Shown here: positions 34,845-43,782 of the stretch, one piece after another
Layout of the letters: each line of letters opens with the position of its first letter
Position numbering within the stretch: the stretch's first letter is position 1
Source: Novosphingobium resinovorum
Lineage (GTDB): Bacteria; Pseudomonadota; Alphaproteobacteria; Sphingomonadales; Sphingomonadaceae
Assembly: GCF_027922145.1 (NCBI RefSeq)
Contig: NZ_BSFC01000030.1
Location: 248,001 to 312,000, forward strand
Direction of reading: 5' to 3'
Length of the DNA stretch: 64,000 nt
Program-made: the position numbers and the translations under genes
The notes under the pieces: model-generated
Seen by the model: the letters and a program-made list of their open reading frames with translations, nothing else
What the model was told of the DNA's origin: nothing
Database searches by the model: none

Positions 34845-34846
34845 GG

Positions 34847-35710
34847 TCACATCGTCTCGACGCGGCGTGGATCGATGCGGCCGGTCATGAGGTCGCGAAG
34901 CGCGATGAGGTTGCCAAGCAGACGCCCCCGCCGGTCGATGTGCGGTTCGGGATAGAAGCTGCGCAGCGCGTTCGAGGCGAGGTTCTGCACCAGCAGCCGC
35001 TGGCCGAGGTTGGGCTGCATCGTACCCTTGCGCCACAAGTGGACGAGGTTCGCGACTTGCGAATAGCCCAGCCGCTTGCCCGGCGACCGGGCGCTGCGGG
35101 TGCCGAGGTGGATGCCGGTCAGCCGATCGCCCGACACCAGCCTCCCGCGCTTGCCAAGCTGGTGGGTGAAGTCGATGTCCTCCTGCCAGCCGTAGAGCGG
35201 CAGTGCCTCGTCGAACCACAGCCCGTCGATGGCCGAGGCGCGCACGGCCATGTTGCAGCCGTAGAGGGCCTGTCGCGGCCTGAGCGGAGTGAAGGCGGGC
35301 AGGGTGTGGCCGTCCAGCCTCAGCGCGGCGGCGTCGAAGGGGATTTCCTCGCCGTGGATGCCGTCGGCTAGCAGGTCCCCGGTGGCGCCGACGATGCTCT
35401 GGTCGGTGAAAGTCTCCTCTATCACCGCGAGGTAGTCGTTATGGACGACGAAGTCGTCGTCGAGGAACACCACCACGTCGGTTTCGGTGGAGAGTTCGCG
35501 CAACGCCGCGTTGCGCTGGCGGCAGAGGCCTTTGTCTCCGAACATGACGCGGGCGGGCATGCGTGCGCGTTCGACGCCCGCGACGTCGGCCGGGCCGGTG
35601 GCCGAAACGAGGATGCCGTCGGGCAGGCGCGTCTGCTCGGCGATGCGGTCCACCGTGCGCGCGAGCAGAGCAGCGCGGCCGACGGTGGCGAAGACGACGT
35701 GGATGCGCAT
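34847..35710 (-). CDS. GT2-family glycosyltransferase
   Basis: A 287-residue GT-A enzyme. The N-terminus MRIHVVFATVGRAALLARTV and VVVFLDDDFVVHNDYL (DDD at about residue 85) define the nucleotide-sugar and metal site. LYGWQEDIDFTHQL supplies the usual ED catalytic-base region. It is part of the tightly packed minus-strand glycosyltransferase run, 4 nt downstream of the GT4 gene at 35715. Specificity unknown. Confidence 0.88.
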   Translation of the reverse strand: MRIHVVFATVGRAALLARTVDRIAEQTRLPDGILVSATGPADVAGVERARMPARVMFGDKGLCRQRNAALRELSTETDVVVFLDDDFVVHNDYLAVIEETFTDQSIVGATGDLLADGIHGEEIPFDAAALRLDGHTLPAFTPLRPRQALYGCNMAVRASAIDGLWFDEALPLYGWQEDIDFTHQLGKRGRLVSGDRLTGIHLGTRSARSPGKRLGYSQVANLVHLWRKGTMQPNLGQRLLVQNLASNALRSFYPEPHIDRRGRLLGNLIALRDLMTGRIDPRRVETM

Positions 35711-35714
35711 AAGG

Positions 35715-37037
35715 CTAGACTCTCCCCGCCGCGCGGCGATTGCGGAATGGCAGGACGATGGCGGTCGGCGGCACCTCGGGCGCATTGCCGGCGCTGTGCC
35801 GGACCGCCGCGAGGAGCCCGGCCCGGCCGCCGTCGAGGTAGGCGGCATAACCATCGAGCAGCGCGTCGATCCAGGCTTCGGGAGGCAGGGCAAGGGCGCG
35901 GGTGTGACGATGGGCGTTCTCGCTCATTTCCCGGGCGCGCGCATCGTCTGCGAAGATCGCGGAAAGCGCGGCGGCGAAAGCGGCCACGTCGCGTGGGTCG
36001 ACGGACAGGCCCGCCCCTGCGGCGACGATGTCCGGCGCGATAAGCGCATCGCGTGAGGTCACGACCGGAAGCCCGCTCCACAGCGCTTCGACTGCGGCGA
36101 GGCCGAACGGCTCGATGTGGCGGCTGGGCATGACGGCGACGCGGGCATGCCGCGCGAACTGGCCGACTTCGGAAGGCTTGCGGCGGCCGATCCAGGCCAT
36201 CTCCGGGTAGTGTTGCCGCAAGTCGGAGAGCATCTCGCCGTCGCCGATGGCGGTCAGGCGCACTCCGGCCCGGCGACAGGCTTCGGCGGCGAGGTCGATG
36301 CCCTTGGTCGCCTCCATGCGGCCGACGAATAGGACACCCCGGTTTTCTTCGGCGGGTATGCGCTCAAGGGTCCAGGGGATGACGGGATTGGGCAGGACCG
36401 CCATATCGCCGTCGCTCAGCCCGGAGCGGGCGAGGTACGGGGCCATGCCGCCGTGAATCAGCAGCAGCGGCGGGGGCGTTGCTCCCAGCACGCGATTCTG
36501 GATGCCCTGACGGGCGCTGCGCCACGCCTTCGATACGATGCCCCGGCGGTCGCAGGCGGACGTGAGGCAGGCCGCGCTCATCGGCGTGGCGCCGCACGGC
36601 GCGTCGCGGCCAAAATGAAACATCGCACCGTTGGGGCAGGTGAAGAAGAAGTCGTGCGCGTGAACCAGCATGCGTTCGCGCACCGGGCGTAGCGCCGCAA
36701 AAAGCGCGGGCGAAAGAATCTGCGACCACCCGTGGACATGATATACGGTGCGCGGGGTATCGTTCCGGGCGACCCAGTCGGCGACCATCATCGCCGCCGG
36801 GCGGTTGTAGAGCCCGTGGACCATTGCCCTGGCGCGGCTGCCTTCCAGCAACCGCCCATGCCCCAGCGCCGCGACTTCGATGCCCTCGGCTTCGAGTTCG
36901 CGACTGCCGGTCGATCCGCACAGAAGGGTCACCGACTGCCCGCGCCGCGCGAACTGCACGGCTGCCTCCAGGGCAAGCTGCGAAGCGCCTCCCTTGGCGT
37001 TGGACAGGTCGTTGATGATGACGATACGGTCGATCAT
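35715..37037 (-). CDS. GT4-family glycosyltransferase
   Basis: A 440-residue GT-B enzyme. The N-terminal Gly-rich acceptor loop is in NDLSNAKGGASQLALEAA. The donor domain shows VLFVGRMEATKGIDLAAEA and HIEPFGLAAVEALWSG (E-x7-E type). A cysteine-rich insert (CGATPMSAACLTSACDRRG, about residues 140-160) may bind a metal. Its start overlaps the stop of the pyruvyltransferase gene (ATGA). Donor unknown. Confidence 0.88.
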   Translation of the reverse strand: MIDRIVIINDLSNAKGGASQLALEAAVQFARRGQSVTLLCGSTGSRELEAEGIEVAALGHGRLLEGSRARAMVHGLYNRPAAMMVADWVARNDTPRTVYHVHGWSQILSPALFAALRPVRERMLVHAHDFFFTCPNGAMFHFGRDAPCGATPMSAACLTSACDRRGIVSKAWRSARQGIQNRVLGATPPPLLLIHGGMAPYLARSGLSDGDMAVLPNPVIPWTLERIPAEENRGVLFVGRMEATKGIDLAAEACRRAGVRLTAIGDGEMLSDLRQHYPEMAWIGRRKPSEVGQFARHARVAVMPSRHIEPFGLAAVEALWSGLPVVTSRDALIAPDIVAAGAGLSVDPRDVAAFAAALSAIFADDARAREMSENAHRHTRALALPPEAWIDALLDGYAAYLDGGRAGLLAAVRHSAGNAPEVPPTAIVLPFRNRRAAGRV

Positions 37038-38395
37038 CCGGCCGACGTCCTTCCGGCTGCGCTCGCGAGTTGGCGCGCGAGGGCGTGGATGGCAGAAGTG
37101 GCACCTTGCAGCAGGTCGGTATGGATCTGCTCCTCGATGCCCTGTTCGATAGCGGTCACCGCAAGGTCGGCGACGTGCATCGGGCTCGCCTCGCGCGGAT
37201 CGACGACGAAGGCGCCGCGGCCGGTCAGCTCGAAGAAGCTGCGCAGCTTGCAGTCCCAGGCGAAGCCGATCGTGGGCACCCGATAGGAATAGGCCACGAT
37301 GCAGGCATGCAGGCGATGGGCCAGTACGCAGTCGAAACCGGAGAGGGCATGGGCCAGCTCGCGCGGTTCCGCAAAGTCGGGGGCGAAGGAGATGCCCTGC
37401 TCGCGCCCGATCCTAGCCTTAAGGCGATCCCGGAACAGGCGGTCCTCGGGGCTGCCGTTGGTGAACAGCACGACCTCTCGCCGCAGCGCCGTCAGCTGGC
37501 GCGCGACCGCGCGCATCCATGACTCCAGCTGGCCATCGTCGTGCGCCCCTTCGTGATGGAGGCGCAGCGCGATCGGCGCGGTCACGCAAAGGCCGACGCG
37601 CGGCGGACCCGACAGGCGCGGAGTACCGTAGTGCCGGGCGCTGAGCAGGCCCGGATCGGGCGCGATCCTGGCCGTACCAAGACCTTCACGGCCCATCGTC
37701 GCCTGCCAGTTCGCAGCGGAGCGCTCGTCCCGTACCGAGACGTAGAGCAGGCGCGCCGCCTGAAGCTGTTCGGCCAGACGCGCGCGCCCGCGGTCGGACC
37801 ACTCGCCGGAAACCCCCACGCTGGCGATCGCCACCGGCAAGCGGCGCGCGTTGGCAAGCTTGAGGGCTTCGGCGATCTTTATCGGGAAGTTCTGGTCGAC
37901 ATCCTGGAACAACGCGCCGCCGCCGATAACCACGCTGTCGCACGTGGCCAGTTGCTTCGCCCAGCGCGGCGCGAAACGATGGCGCACCAGCAGCAGGAGC
38001 AGCGCGGGAACCATCACGGTGCGCAGGCGGGCAGGAAGCCTCTCGATGATCGACAGCGCCGTGGCCCGGCGCCGTCCGTGCGCGGTGCTGAAGCTTGTGC
38101 GCCCGGCAAGGTCGATGGAAGCCGGCTCGATGCGCGGACCGGCGCGTCGCAGTTCGCCTTCGAGGCACTCCGCAATGATGCCGTCGCCCAGGTTGGGGCT
38201 GTACTTGACGTTGAGGATGGCTACCCGAACAGCGGCGGGCCAGTCATTGACGGGGATATCATCGGCAGGATGGTCGATGGTTGGCTCCGGCTGAACGGAC
38301 GGCTGATCGTGAGCGTCTTGTGCATTCGTCGGAGGCAGACTCTCGCACGGCGCCTCGCATGGATCGTCGAGCATCAGTCGGTCGGCGGCTTCCAT
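37034..38395 (-). CDS. polysaccharide pyruvyl transferase family protein
   Basis: A 453-residue protein, second of the pyruvyltransferase family in this region. A polar N-terminal stretch precedes VAILNVKYSPNLGDGIIAECL (split here as ILNVKYSPNLGDG). VIGGGALFQDVD and the conserved LAHRLHACIVAYS (His at about 360) define the domain. It begins the minus-strand operon that runs to the flippase. ATG at 38395 is preferred; a GTG at 38458 is in frame. Two such proteins could decorate two different sugars. Confidence 0.82.
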   Translation of the reverse strand: MEAADRLMLDDPCEAPCESLPPTNAQDAHDQPSVQPEPTIDHPADDIPVNDWPAAVRVAILNVKYSPNLGDGIIAECLEGELRRAGPRIEPASIDLAGRTSFSTAHGRRRATALSIIERLPARLRTVMVPALLLLLVRHRFAPRWAKQLATCDSVVIGGGALFQDVDQNFPIKIAEALKLANARRLPVAIASVGVSGEWSDRGRARLAEQLQAARLLYVSVRDERSAANWQATMGREGLGTARIAPDPGLLSARHYGTPRLSGPPRVGLCVTAPIALRLHHEGAHDDGQLESWMRAVARQLTALRREVVLFTNGSPEDRLFRDRLKARIGREQGISFAPDFAEPRELAHALSGFDCVLAHRLHACIVAYSYRVPTIGFAWDCKLRSFFELTGRGAFVVDPREASPMHVADLAVTAIEQGIEEQIHTDLLQGATSAIHALARQLASAAGRTSAG

Positions 38396-38517
38396 GGACG
38401 ATCCTGTTTCCGGTTGCGGACAGACTGTATCCCGTGCCGCGTATGACCGCGACGGCACTGCAACAAAACCAAAGGTATGGAATCGCGCCGCTTTGGCGAA
38501 GAGGGGCGAATGGGGGG

Positions 38518-38532
38518 CTACCGAAGGGGTAG
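38518..38532. promoter_or_regulatory. exopolysaccharide box 3 (perfect CTACC/GGTAG palindrome)
   Basis: CTACCGAAGGGGTAG has perfect 5-bp arms around GAAGG. It lies about 125 bp upstream of the pyruvyltransferase start, between it and the small hypothetical gene. The flanking CCGAAGGGGTAGGCGG repeats box 1 almost base for base. This is the best-formed copy of the box. Confidence 0.5.
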
Positions 38533-38558
38533 GCGGTATCGGAAGCGCAGCCGAAAGC

Positions 38559-38858
38559 TCAGGACAGCGGCCCTCCGTATTCCATCAGGTCCGCAAGAGC
38601 GCGCAACTGTCCGGGCAGTTCGGCGGACAGTCCGAAGCATTCGTAGAAGTTCACGGTTGCCCCCAGCATCGCCACGGCCACGGTACTGGCGGGCAGCCCG
38701 CGCTCCGCCAGTCGTCCGTAGATCGTCGCCAGCTGGTGGGATACGGGCGCGAAGTCGCGGTAGTCGATGTCTGCGCTGGTACGTGCGATACGATCAAGGC
38801 AGTCCCTGACACTGTCGGCCCTCACACTGTCGCGTTCGGCTTCTGAAGCATCGTGCAT
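38559..38858 (-). CDS. small hypothetical protein
   Basis: A 99-residue protein, mostly helical in character, with an acidic N-terminal half and hydrophobic patches (STVAVAMLGATVNFYE). No signal peptide or known motif was recognised. It lies alone between the GMC pair and the pyruvyltransferase operon, all on the minus strand. It may be a locus-specific regulator or adaptor. No function can be assigned. Confidence 0.6.
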   Translation of the reverse strand: MHDASEAERDSVRADSVRDCLDRIARTSADIDYRDFAPVSHQLATIYGRLAERGLPASTVAVAMLGATVNFYECFGLSAELPGQLRALADLMEYGGPLS

Positions 38859-39020
38859 ATCGACCCCTTCGATCCGGTTGGTGAATCCGCAATGTGCCGG
38901 GCGCGCCGCAAGCGCCCTTTCCCAAGTATCAGGTCAGCAATTGTCCGAAGCCATTTCTATGAAGGCGTCATCATTTCTGGTCGTCTTGGACTTGCGGCTA
39001 ACCCTTTGGAGCTAGGTCGT

Positions 39021-39458
39021 TCAGCCCAGTTGCGCGAAAGGGTTGCTGCAGGGATTGTCGGCGAAAAGGCCGTGGTATTCCAGATGACCCGGATCGGCGG
39101 ACCCGTCGTGCCCGGTGGCAAGGACGAATTCGGTCAGCAGCTTGCGGTCGAAGGTATCGAAGCGCTTGCCGATGCCAGGCTGCTGCAGGGCCAGGCGCCT
39201 GGCGCCGCCGACTGTCTCCAGAAGGCGCAGCGCGCCCGCTTCCATGTGGCCGAGATGGCCGTTGCGGGCGCTGAAATCCTTGACGAAGAGGGCGAAGTCG
39301 GTGTCGCTCATGGTGAAGGGACCGGCAAGGCGGTGCAGGATCGCGCGCATGGCGTCCGCACTTTCACTGCCGGCCACGAACCCGGCGAGCCCGCCCGTGA
39401 TGCCGATTCCGGCAACGCCGATCCCGACCAGCGCGGTGCGGCGGCTGATCCCGCTCAT
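39021..39458 (-). CDS. Tat-exported small subunit of a GMC-type dehydrogenase
   Basis: A 145-residue protein with a twin-arginine leader (SGISRRTALVGIGVAGIGIT) and a helical body, as in the gluconate-2-dehydrogenase subunit 3/FAD-glucose dehydrogenase gamma group. Its start overlaps the stop of the GMC gene (ATGA). The small subunit usually carries the folded flavoprotein through the Tat pore and aids its maturation. Confidence 0.78.
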   Translation of the reverse strand: MSGISRRTALVGIGVAGIGITGGLAGFVAGSESADAMRAILHRLAGPFTMSDTDFALFVKDFSARNGHLGHMEAGALRLLETVGGARRLALQQPGIGKRFDTFDRKLLTEFVLATGHDGSADPGHLEYHGLFADNPCSNPFAQLG

Positions 39459-40912
39459 GCCAGCACCTGTCGGGCTGCGCGGATCGACATGGCGGCGACG
39501 GTCAGGCTGGGGTTGCTGGCCGAGCAGGTCGGAAACACGCTCGACCCGACGACGACGAGGTTGCGCAGGTCATGATGGACCTGCCCGCCGTCGACCACGG
39601 AATCGCGCGGATCGCCGCCCATGCGCAGGCTACCCTGCAAATGGCTTTCGGTCGGCCGCACGGAGCGGCGCTCTATGCGCTCCACCGGGATGCCGGAAAG
39701 GATGTCCGGCAACTGCTTGAAGGCCCGCTCGACACCGGCGAGGGCATAAGCGCCGGGTTCGCCGCCGACGACCTTGGCTCGTCCGTCCGGGCCGAGCACG
39801 ACGGCGTTCCGGTCGTCCGGCAGTTCCTCTGCGACGATGACGATCGGCAATGTCTGTCGCCAGCGCCCGGGCTCGGTCCGGAAACCGAACTTCCAGCGGT
39901 TCTCGAAATAGAGCAGCACGGCACCGGAGCTTTTGCGGAACGGGCCGTCGTAGGCGCCGTAGTCGAGCCCGGTGGTGATCGTGCTGCCGTCGAAGTTGTC
40001 GATCCCGTCGAGCATGGCTTCAACCTCGATGCCGTAAGCTTCGTGCAGCCCCTTGCCGACCGGTCCCCGGTCGATACCGGAGCGCAGCAGGATGGCGGGT
40101 GAATGGATGGCGTTGGCGCCCAGCACGAAAAGGTCGCCATGCACGGTGAATTCGCGCCCTCCGGAGCGGAACTTCACCGATCGTGCGACGCCTGCCGCCG
40201 CCTCCAGACGGGTGACCTCGGCGCCAGGGCAGACGCTGACGGAAGCGTGCTGGAACACGTCCATGAGCCCGTTGTTGGCGGTGAACTTCGCATCGACCGG
40301 GCATAGCGAGCAGCGATGGTTGGCGCAGCAGGACGGCCGCGTCGCGGTCGCCACGCGGGCGCGGGCGGTGGGCATGACGAAGTGCAGGTCGGGCCGGGCG
40401 TGCTTCAGCCGCGCATCCGGGGTCGAGGGGTGGTGCGGCGGCTGGGGGAAGGGGCGCGATCGCGGCAGCACCTGCGCCATCGCCTCGTCTCCCGAGATAG
40501 CCATGATGTCTTCCGCCTCGCAGTAGAACGGCTCCAGCTCCGCATAGTCGAACGGCCAGTCGCGGCCGGTTCCGTAAAAGCTGTGCAGGCGGAAGTCGGT
40601 CGGGTGGAAGCGCGGTGTCTGCGCGAACCAGCAGTTGGTGCCGCCGCCGAAGCCGATCGTGAAATTCCATGGATGATCGCCTTCGTTGGCGAACGTCGAA
40701 CCCGGTTCGATTCGGCTTTGCCGGCCGTCTTCCCACTGATCGGCATGGCTGCGGATCTCACCCCATTCGAGCACCAGAATCTTGCCGGCACGTCCATGCC
40801 TGAGCGCTTCATGCAGGAAGAAGCCCGATCCGAAGCCCGATCCGATCACAACCGTGTCGAAATGCTGCCCGGCGACGTCCTCGGCACGGACCTGCGTTTC
40901 AAGCCTGGTCAT
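39455..40912 (-). CDS. GMC-family flavin dehydrogenase with a cysteine cluster
   Basis: A 485-residue flavoprotein. The FAD-binding site is in TVVIGSGFGSGFFLHEAL (about residues 20-37). A cysteine cluster CCANHRCSLCPVD (about 204-216) resembles the 3Fe-4S motif of FAD-glucose dehydrogenase. The catalytic His is in TESHLQGSLRMGG and the Asn in CSASNPSLT near the C-terminus. No leader of its own is seen; the Tat subunit at 39021 would export it. It probably oxidises a sugar hydroxyl. No cytochrome partner is encoded next to it. Confidence 0.85.
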   Translation of the reverse strand: MTRLETQVRAEDVAGQHFDTVVIGSGFGSGFFLHEALRHGRAGKILVLEWGEIRSHADQWEDGRQSRIEPGSTFANEGDHPWNFTIGFGGGTNCWFAQTPRFHPTDFRLHSFYGTGRDWPFDYAELEPFYCEAEDIMAISGDEAMAQVLPRSRPFPQPPHHPSTPDARLKHARPDLHFVMPTARARVATATRPSCCANHRCSLCPVDAKFTANNGLMDVFQHASVSVCPGAEVTRLEAAAGVARSVKFRSGGREFTVHGDLFVLGANAIHSPAILLRSGIDRGPVGKGLHEAYGIEVEAMLDGIDNFDGSTITTGLDYGAYDGPFRKSSGAVLLYFENRWKFGFRTEPGRWRQTLPIVIVAEELPDDRNAVVLGPDGRAKVVGGEPGAYALAGVERAFKQLPDILSGIPVERIERRSVRPTESHLQGSLRMGGDPRDSVVDGGQVHHDLRNLVVVGSSVFPTCSASNPSLTVAAMSIRAARQVLA

Positions 40913-41345
40913 GCGGGAATGACGGCATGAGATGGACGAGAAGGCCGGTGATGATGCGGTTCGGACCGAAATGTTTCCACGATAACCGCGTCCTTGTCGA
41001 AGTACCTGGGTTTCAGCGAACTGAATTTCTTCGTGTCAGTCTCTTCCCTTCGGGCGGCGGCGCAAATGGACATGATTGATTAATCCAATGGGGTAGCGGG
41101 TTTGTCATTTGGATTAATCTGAGGTTTTTCACCGACCGTTTTATTCGGAGCATTTCTTGCCATTTCTCCGCGCGAAATGGGAGTAATCCTTATGGTGCAG
41201 TTGGAGCGGTCGTCGGTATGCGCGATTTATCGAAGCTAGACACAAGGTGGCAACATGGGGACATGTCGTGGCGACACAGGCATCGATCGACGCAAATCCG
41301 CGCATCGGCTCGTCCCATGACTTGCCGGGGGGAGAGGAGCGGCCG
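40913..41345. other. divergent regulatory region with inverted repeat
   Basis: About 430 bp between the minus-strand GMC gene and the plus-strand glycosyltransferase gene, AT-richer than the coding DNA. It contains a perfect 11-bp inverted repeat and an exopolysaccharide-box-like element (separate entry). No gene with ribosome site and coding character was found in it. Confidence 0.5.
41078..41119. promoter_or_regulatory. 11-bp perfect inverted repeat enclosing an exopolysaccharide-box-like sequence
   Basis: GATTAATCCAA (41078-41088) and TTGGATTAATC (41109-41119) are exact reverse complements separated by 20 bp. The spacer contains GGGGTAG (41090-41096), the conserved half of the locus box. 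It lies midway between divergent GMC and glycosyltransferase genes. This is probably a regulator binding site with arms two helical turns or more apart. Confidence 0.6.
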
Positions 41346-42524
41346 GTGCCTCGTCTGTTCATCAACGGCCGTTTCCTCGTCCAGCAGGCGACCGGCGTGC
41401 AGCGCGCAGCCCGCGAGGTCACCGTGGCGCTGGACCGGCTGCTCGGGCGCGGGGCCGTCGATGCAGACGTAACGCTGCTGGTGCCGCCGGGGCCATGGGT
41501 GCAGCGCCTTTCTCTGGACTACATAAAGGTCGAGACGGTTGGCAGGTTCGGCGGCGTGCTGTGGGAGCAGTTCGATCTGCCCGGCTATGCGCGCAGCGGG
41601 ACGCTCCTGTGCCTTGGCAACAGTGCGCCCGCGCGGTCGCTGACGGAGCGTGACACCGACGTGGTGGTGATGGTCCATGACGTCTCGTTCCTCGATCATC
41701 CCGGGGCCTACAAGCTAACCTACCGGATCGGGCATCGGATGATGCTGCCGCTGCTGATGCGGGCTGCACGTGCGATCGTCACCGTTTCGGAGACGGAGCG
41801 CGAGCGCCTGGTGCGGCTGGCTCCGGCCGCCGCGCCGCGCATCAGCGTCGCGCCCAATGGTGGCTGGAGCACCGATATCGCCGCTTCCACCGGCGAGGTC
41901 GAGGGACTGCCGCCGCCCGGCTACGGCCTCTATGTGGGCTCGCTGTCGCATCGGAAGAATTTCGCGCGTACGCTTGAAGCGGCGATCCGCCTCGCACGCG
42001 AAGACGGGCTGCACTTCGTCTTCGTCGGCGCGACGGGCAGGGTGCTGCGCCAGCCCCGATGCGACGTGCCGGACGACGTTGCCGACCGAATCCACTTCCT
42101 CGGACAGGTCAACGATGCGGCCAGTCTCGCACGCATCTACCGCGACGCGCGCTTCCTGCTGTTCCCCTCGCTTTACGAGGCCTGCCCGTTACCGCCGGTC
42201 GAAGCGGCCCATTTCGGCTGCCCGGTCGTGGTTTCGAACATACCGTCGATGTGGGAGCGGTGCGGGCGGGGGGTTATCTATTGCGACCCACTGTCGGTGG
42301 ATTCCATGCTGCGCGGCGTGCGCACCGTGCTGGCGGACTCCGCCTGGCGCGACCGCGCCATCGCGGCCGGACAGGCCATGGCCCGGCGACGCTGCTGGCA
42401 GGACCAGGCGGCGCTGGTCTGCGTCGCGGCACTTGGTGAGGATTGTCTTGCGAACCGGGCCTCGGGGGGTGGGGCCACGGTGGCGGCGGCGGGGCCTTGC
42501 GGCTCCGTCGCCGTCTCAGTCTGA
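41346..42524 (+). CDS. GT4-family glycosyltransferase
   Basis: A 392-residue GT-B enzyme. LFINGRFLVQQATGVQRAA forms the acceptor loop and resembles the start of the enzyme at 33750. The donor half has GLYVGSLSHRKNFARTLEA and an E-x7-E-type motif in SLYEACPLPPVEAAHFG. The GTG at 41346 is chosen because GGAGAGGAG sits 6 nt upstream; an in-frame GTG at 41247 lacks a good site. It is monocistronic and converges on the aminotransferase gene. Confidence 0.85.
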   Translation: MPRLFINGRFLVQQATGVQRAAREVTVALDRLLGRGAVDADVTLLVPPGPWVQRLSLDYIKVETVGRFGGVLWEQFDLPGYARSGTLLCLGNSAPARSLTERDTDVVVMVHDVSFLDHPGAYKLTYRIGHRMMLPLLMRAARAIVTVSETERERLVRLAPAAAPRISVAPNGGWSTDIAASTGEVEGLPPPGYGLYVGSLSHRKNFARTLEAAIRLAREDGLHFVFVGATGRVLRQPRCDVPDDVADRIHFLGQVNDAASLARIYRDARFLLFPSLYEACPLPPVEAAHFGCPVVVSNIPSMWERCGRGVIYCDPLSVDSMLRGVRTVLADSAWRDRAIAAGQAMARRRCWQDQAALVCVAALGEDCLANRASGGGATVAAAGPCGSVAVSV

Positions 42525-42543
42525 ACCTAACAGGCTAAGCCTA

Positions 42544-43782
42544 TCAAGCGGGCGCGGGGACTGAGGCGCAGGCCACAGGCGATACCGCGTCGATCATCGC
42601 CAGGCGGTGTTGTTCCGCCGCGATCACGGCGACCACCCGCGCGATCTCCGCCGCTGCCAATCCCGATCCCGTCGGCAGGCCGAGCAGCGAGCCGGAAAGT
42701 CGGTCGGTGACGGGCAGTTCGTCGCGGGGTACGTCTGCCAGATGGTCGTGCAAGTGCAGGCCACGCCCGTACCAGAACCGCGTCTCGATGCCGGCAATGT
42801 CCAAAGCGGACTGCAGGGCTTCCGCCGTCGTGGCATCGGCGCATCGATGGACCACGTAGTTGGATGCGATATGCGGCGCCGTGAGCAGGGTGTCGGCGTT
42901 CAGGCCTCCCTGCACGAACGCAGCGCGATAGGCACGCGCTGCGCGGCTTAAATCGGCGCGCTTGACAGCCCACCCATCCAGTTCGGCAAGGGCCACGGCA
43001 GCATGATACTCGCTCATCTTGCCGTTCAGGCTGGCGGTCTGGCTGTTGCGTGAACCCATGAAGCCGAAGTTGGTCGCCTGCGATGCCCTGGCGGCAAGAG
43101 CCGGATCCGGCCACAGGACGCAGCCGCCTTCGCCGCAGCCGAAAGCCTTCGTGGCGTGGAAGCTGAGGGCGAGGGGAATGCGTGCGTCACAGACCATGGC
43201 ACCGTCGGCGACTGCCTCGATGGCGGCGGCGGCGTCGATGATCACTTTCACGCCGGTCTCGCGCTGGAAACGCGCCCAGCGCTCGACGTCGATGGGCCGA
43301 CCATATGCCGTGACGGGGATGACCACGCCGAACCGCTCGATCAGCGGATGGTTCGCCAGCGGGTCCGGGTCCAGCGTCCAGCTTTCTTCGCAGATGTCGG
43401 CGAGGTAGGGCTGGTAACCGCACTGGCTGGCTGCCGCCGCGGTCGCCACGAAAGTGTAGGCCGGGCACACCGCATAAGGGCGTCCCGGAGTCGCGGTCCC
43501 CGCATGGGCCATGATCGCGGCGATGAGCGCCGCCGTGCCGGAGCTGGTGGTGATGACGCTGCCGTCGATCAGTCCGAAGGACGTTTGCAGGCGCTTCTGC
43601 AAAGACCTGACCAGCGGCCCCTGGTTGGAGTACATGCGGGCCTGGTCGATCTGCCGGAGATAGGGCGCGACTGCATCGGTCGTGGGGAGGCGCGGTTCAT
43701 AGGCCAGGAGGCGGCGCCGGCTTCTGGGCGCAAAAGCCGACAGTCGATGGGACAACTCGTCCGGTGCGATGCCGTCGATCAT
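42544..43782 (-). CDS. DegT/DnrJ/EryC1/StrS-family aminotransferase
   Basis: A 412-residue PLP enzyme. SSGTAALIAAIMAHAG and a Tyr-bearing YTFVATA segment frame the active site. The PLP-binding Lys is in FHATKAFGCGEGG (about residue 210). The family aminates keto-sugars for polysaccharides and antibiotics, so it could make an amino sugar of the repeat unit. The canonical ATG at 43782 lacks a good ribosome site; an upstream in-frame extension to about 43863 has one but starts with ATC (see findings). No dehydratase partner is nearby. Confidence 0.85.
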   Translation of the reverse strand: MIDGIAPDELSHRLSAFAPRSRRRLLAYEPRLPTTDAVAPYLRQIDQARMYSNQGPLVRSLQKRLQTSFGLIDGSVITTSSGTAALIAAIMAHAGTATPGRPYAVCPAYTFVATAAAASQCGYQPYLADICEESWTLDPDPLANHPLIERFGVVIPVTAYGRPIDVERWARFQRETGVKVIIDAAAAIEAVADGAMVCDARIPLALSFHATKAFGCGEGGCVLWPDPALAARASQATNFGFMGSRNSQTASLNGKMSEYHAAVALAELDGWAVKRADLSRAARAYRAAFVQGGLNADTLLTAPHIASNYVVHRCADATTAEALQSALDIAGIETRFWYGRGLHLHDHLADVPRDELPVTDRLSGSLLGLPTGSGLAAAEIARVVAVIAAEQHRLAMIDAVSPVACASVPAPA

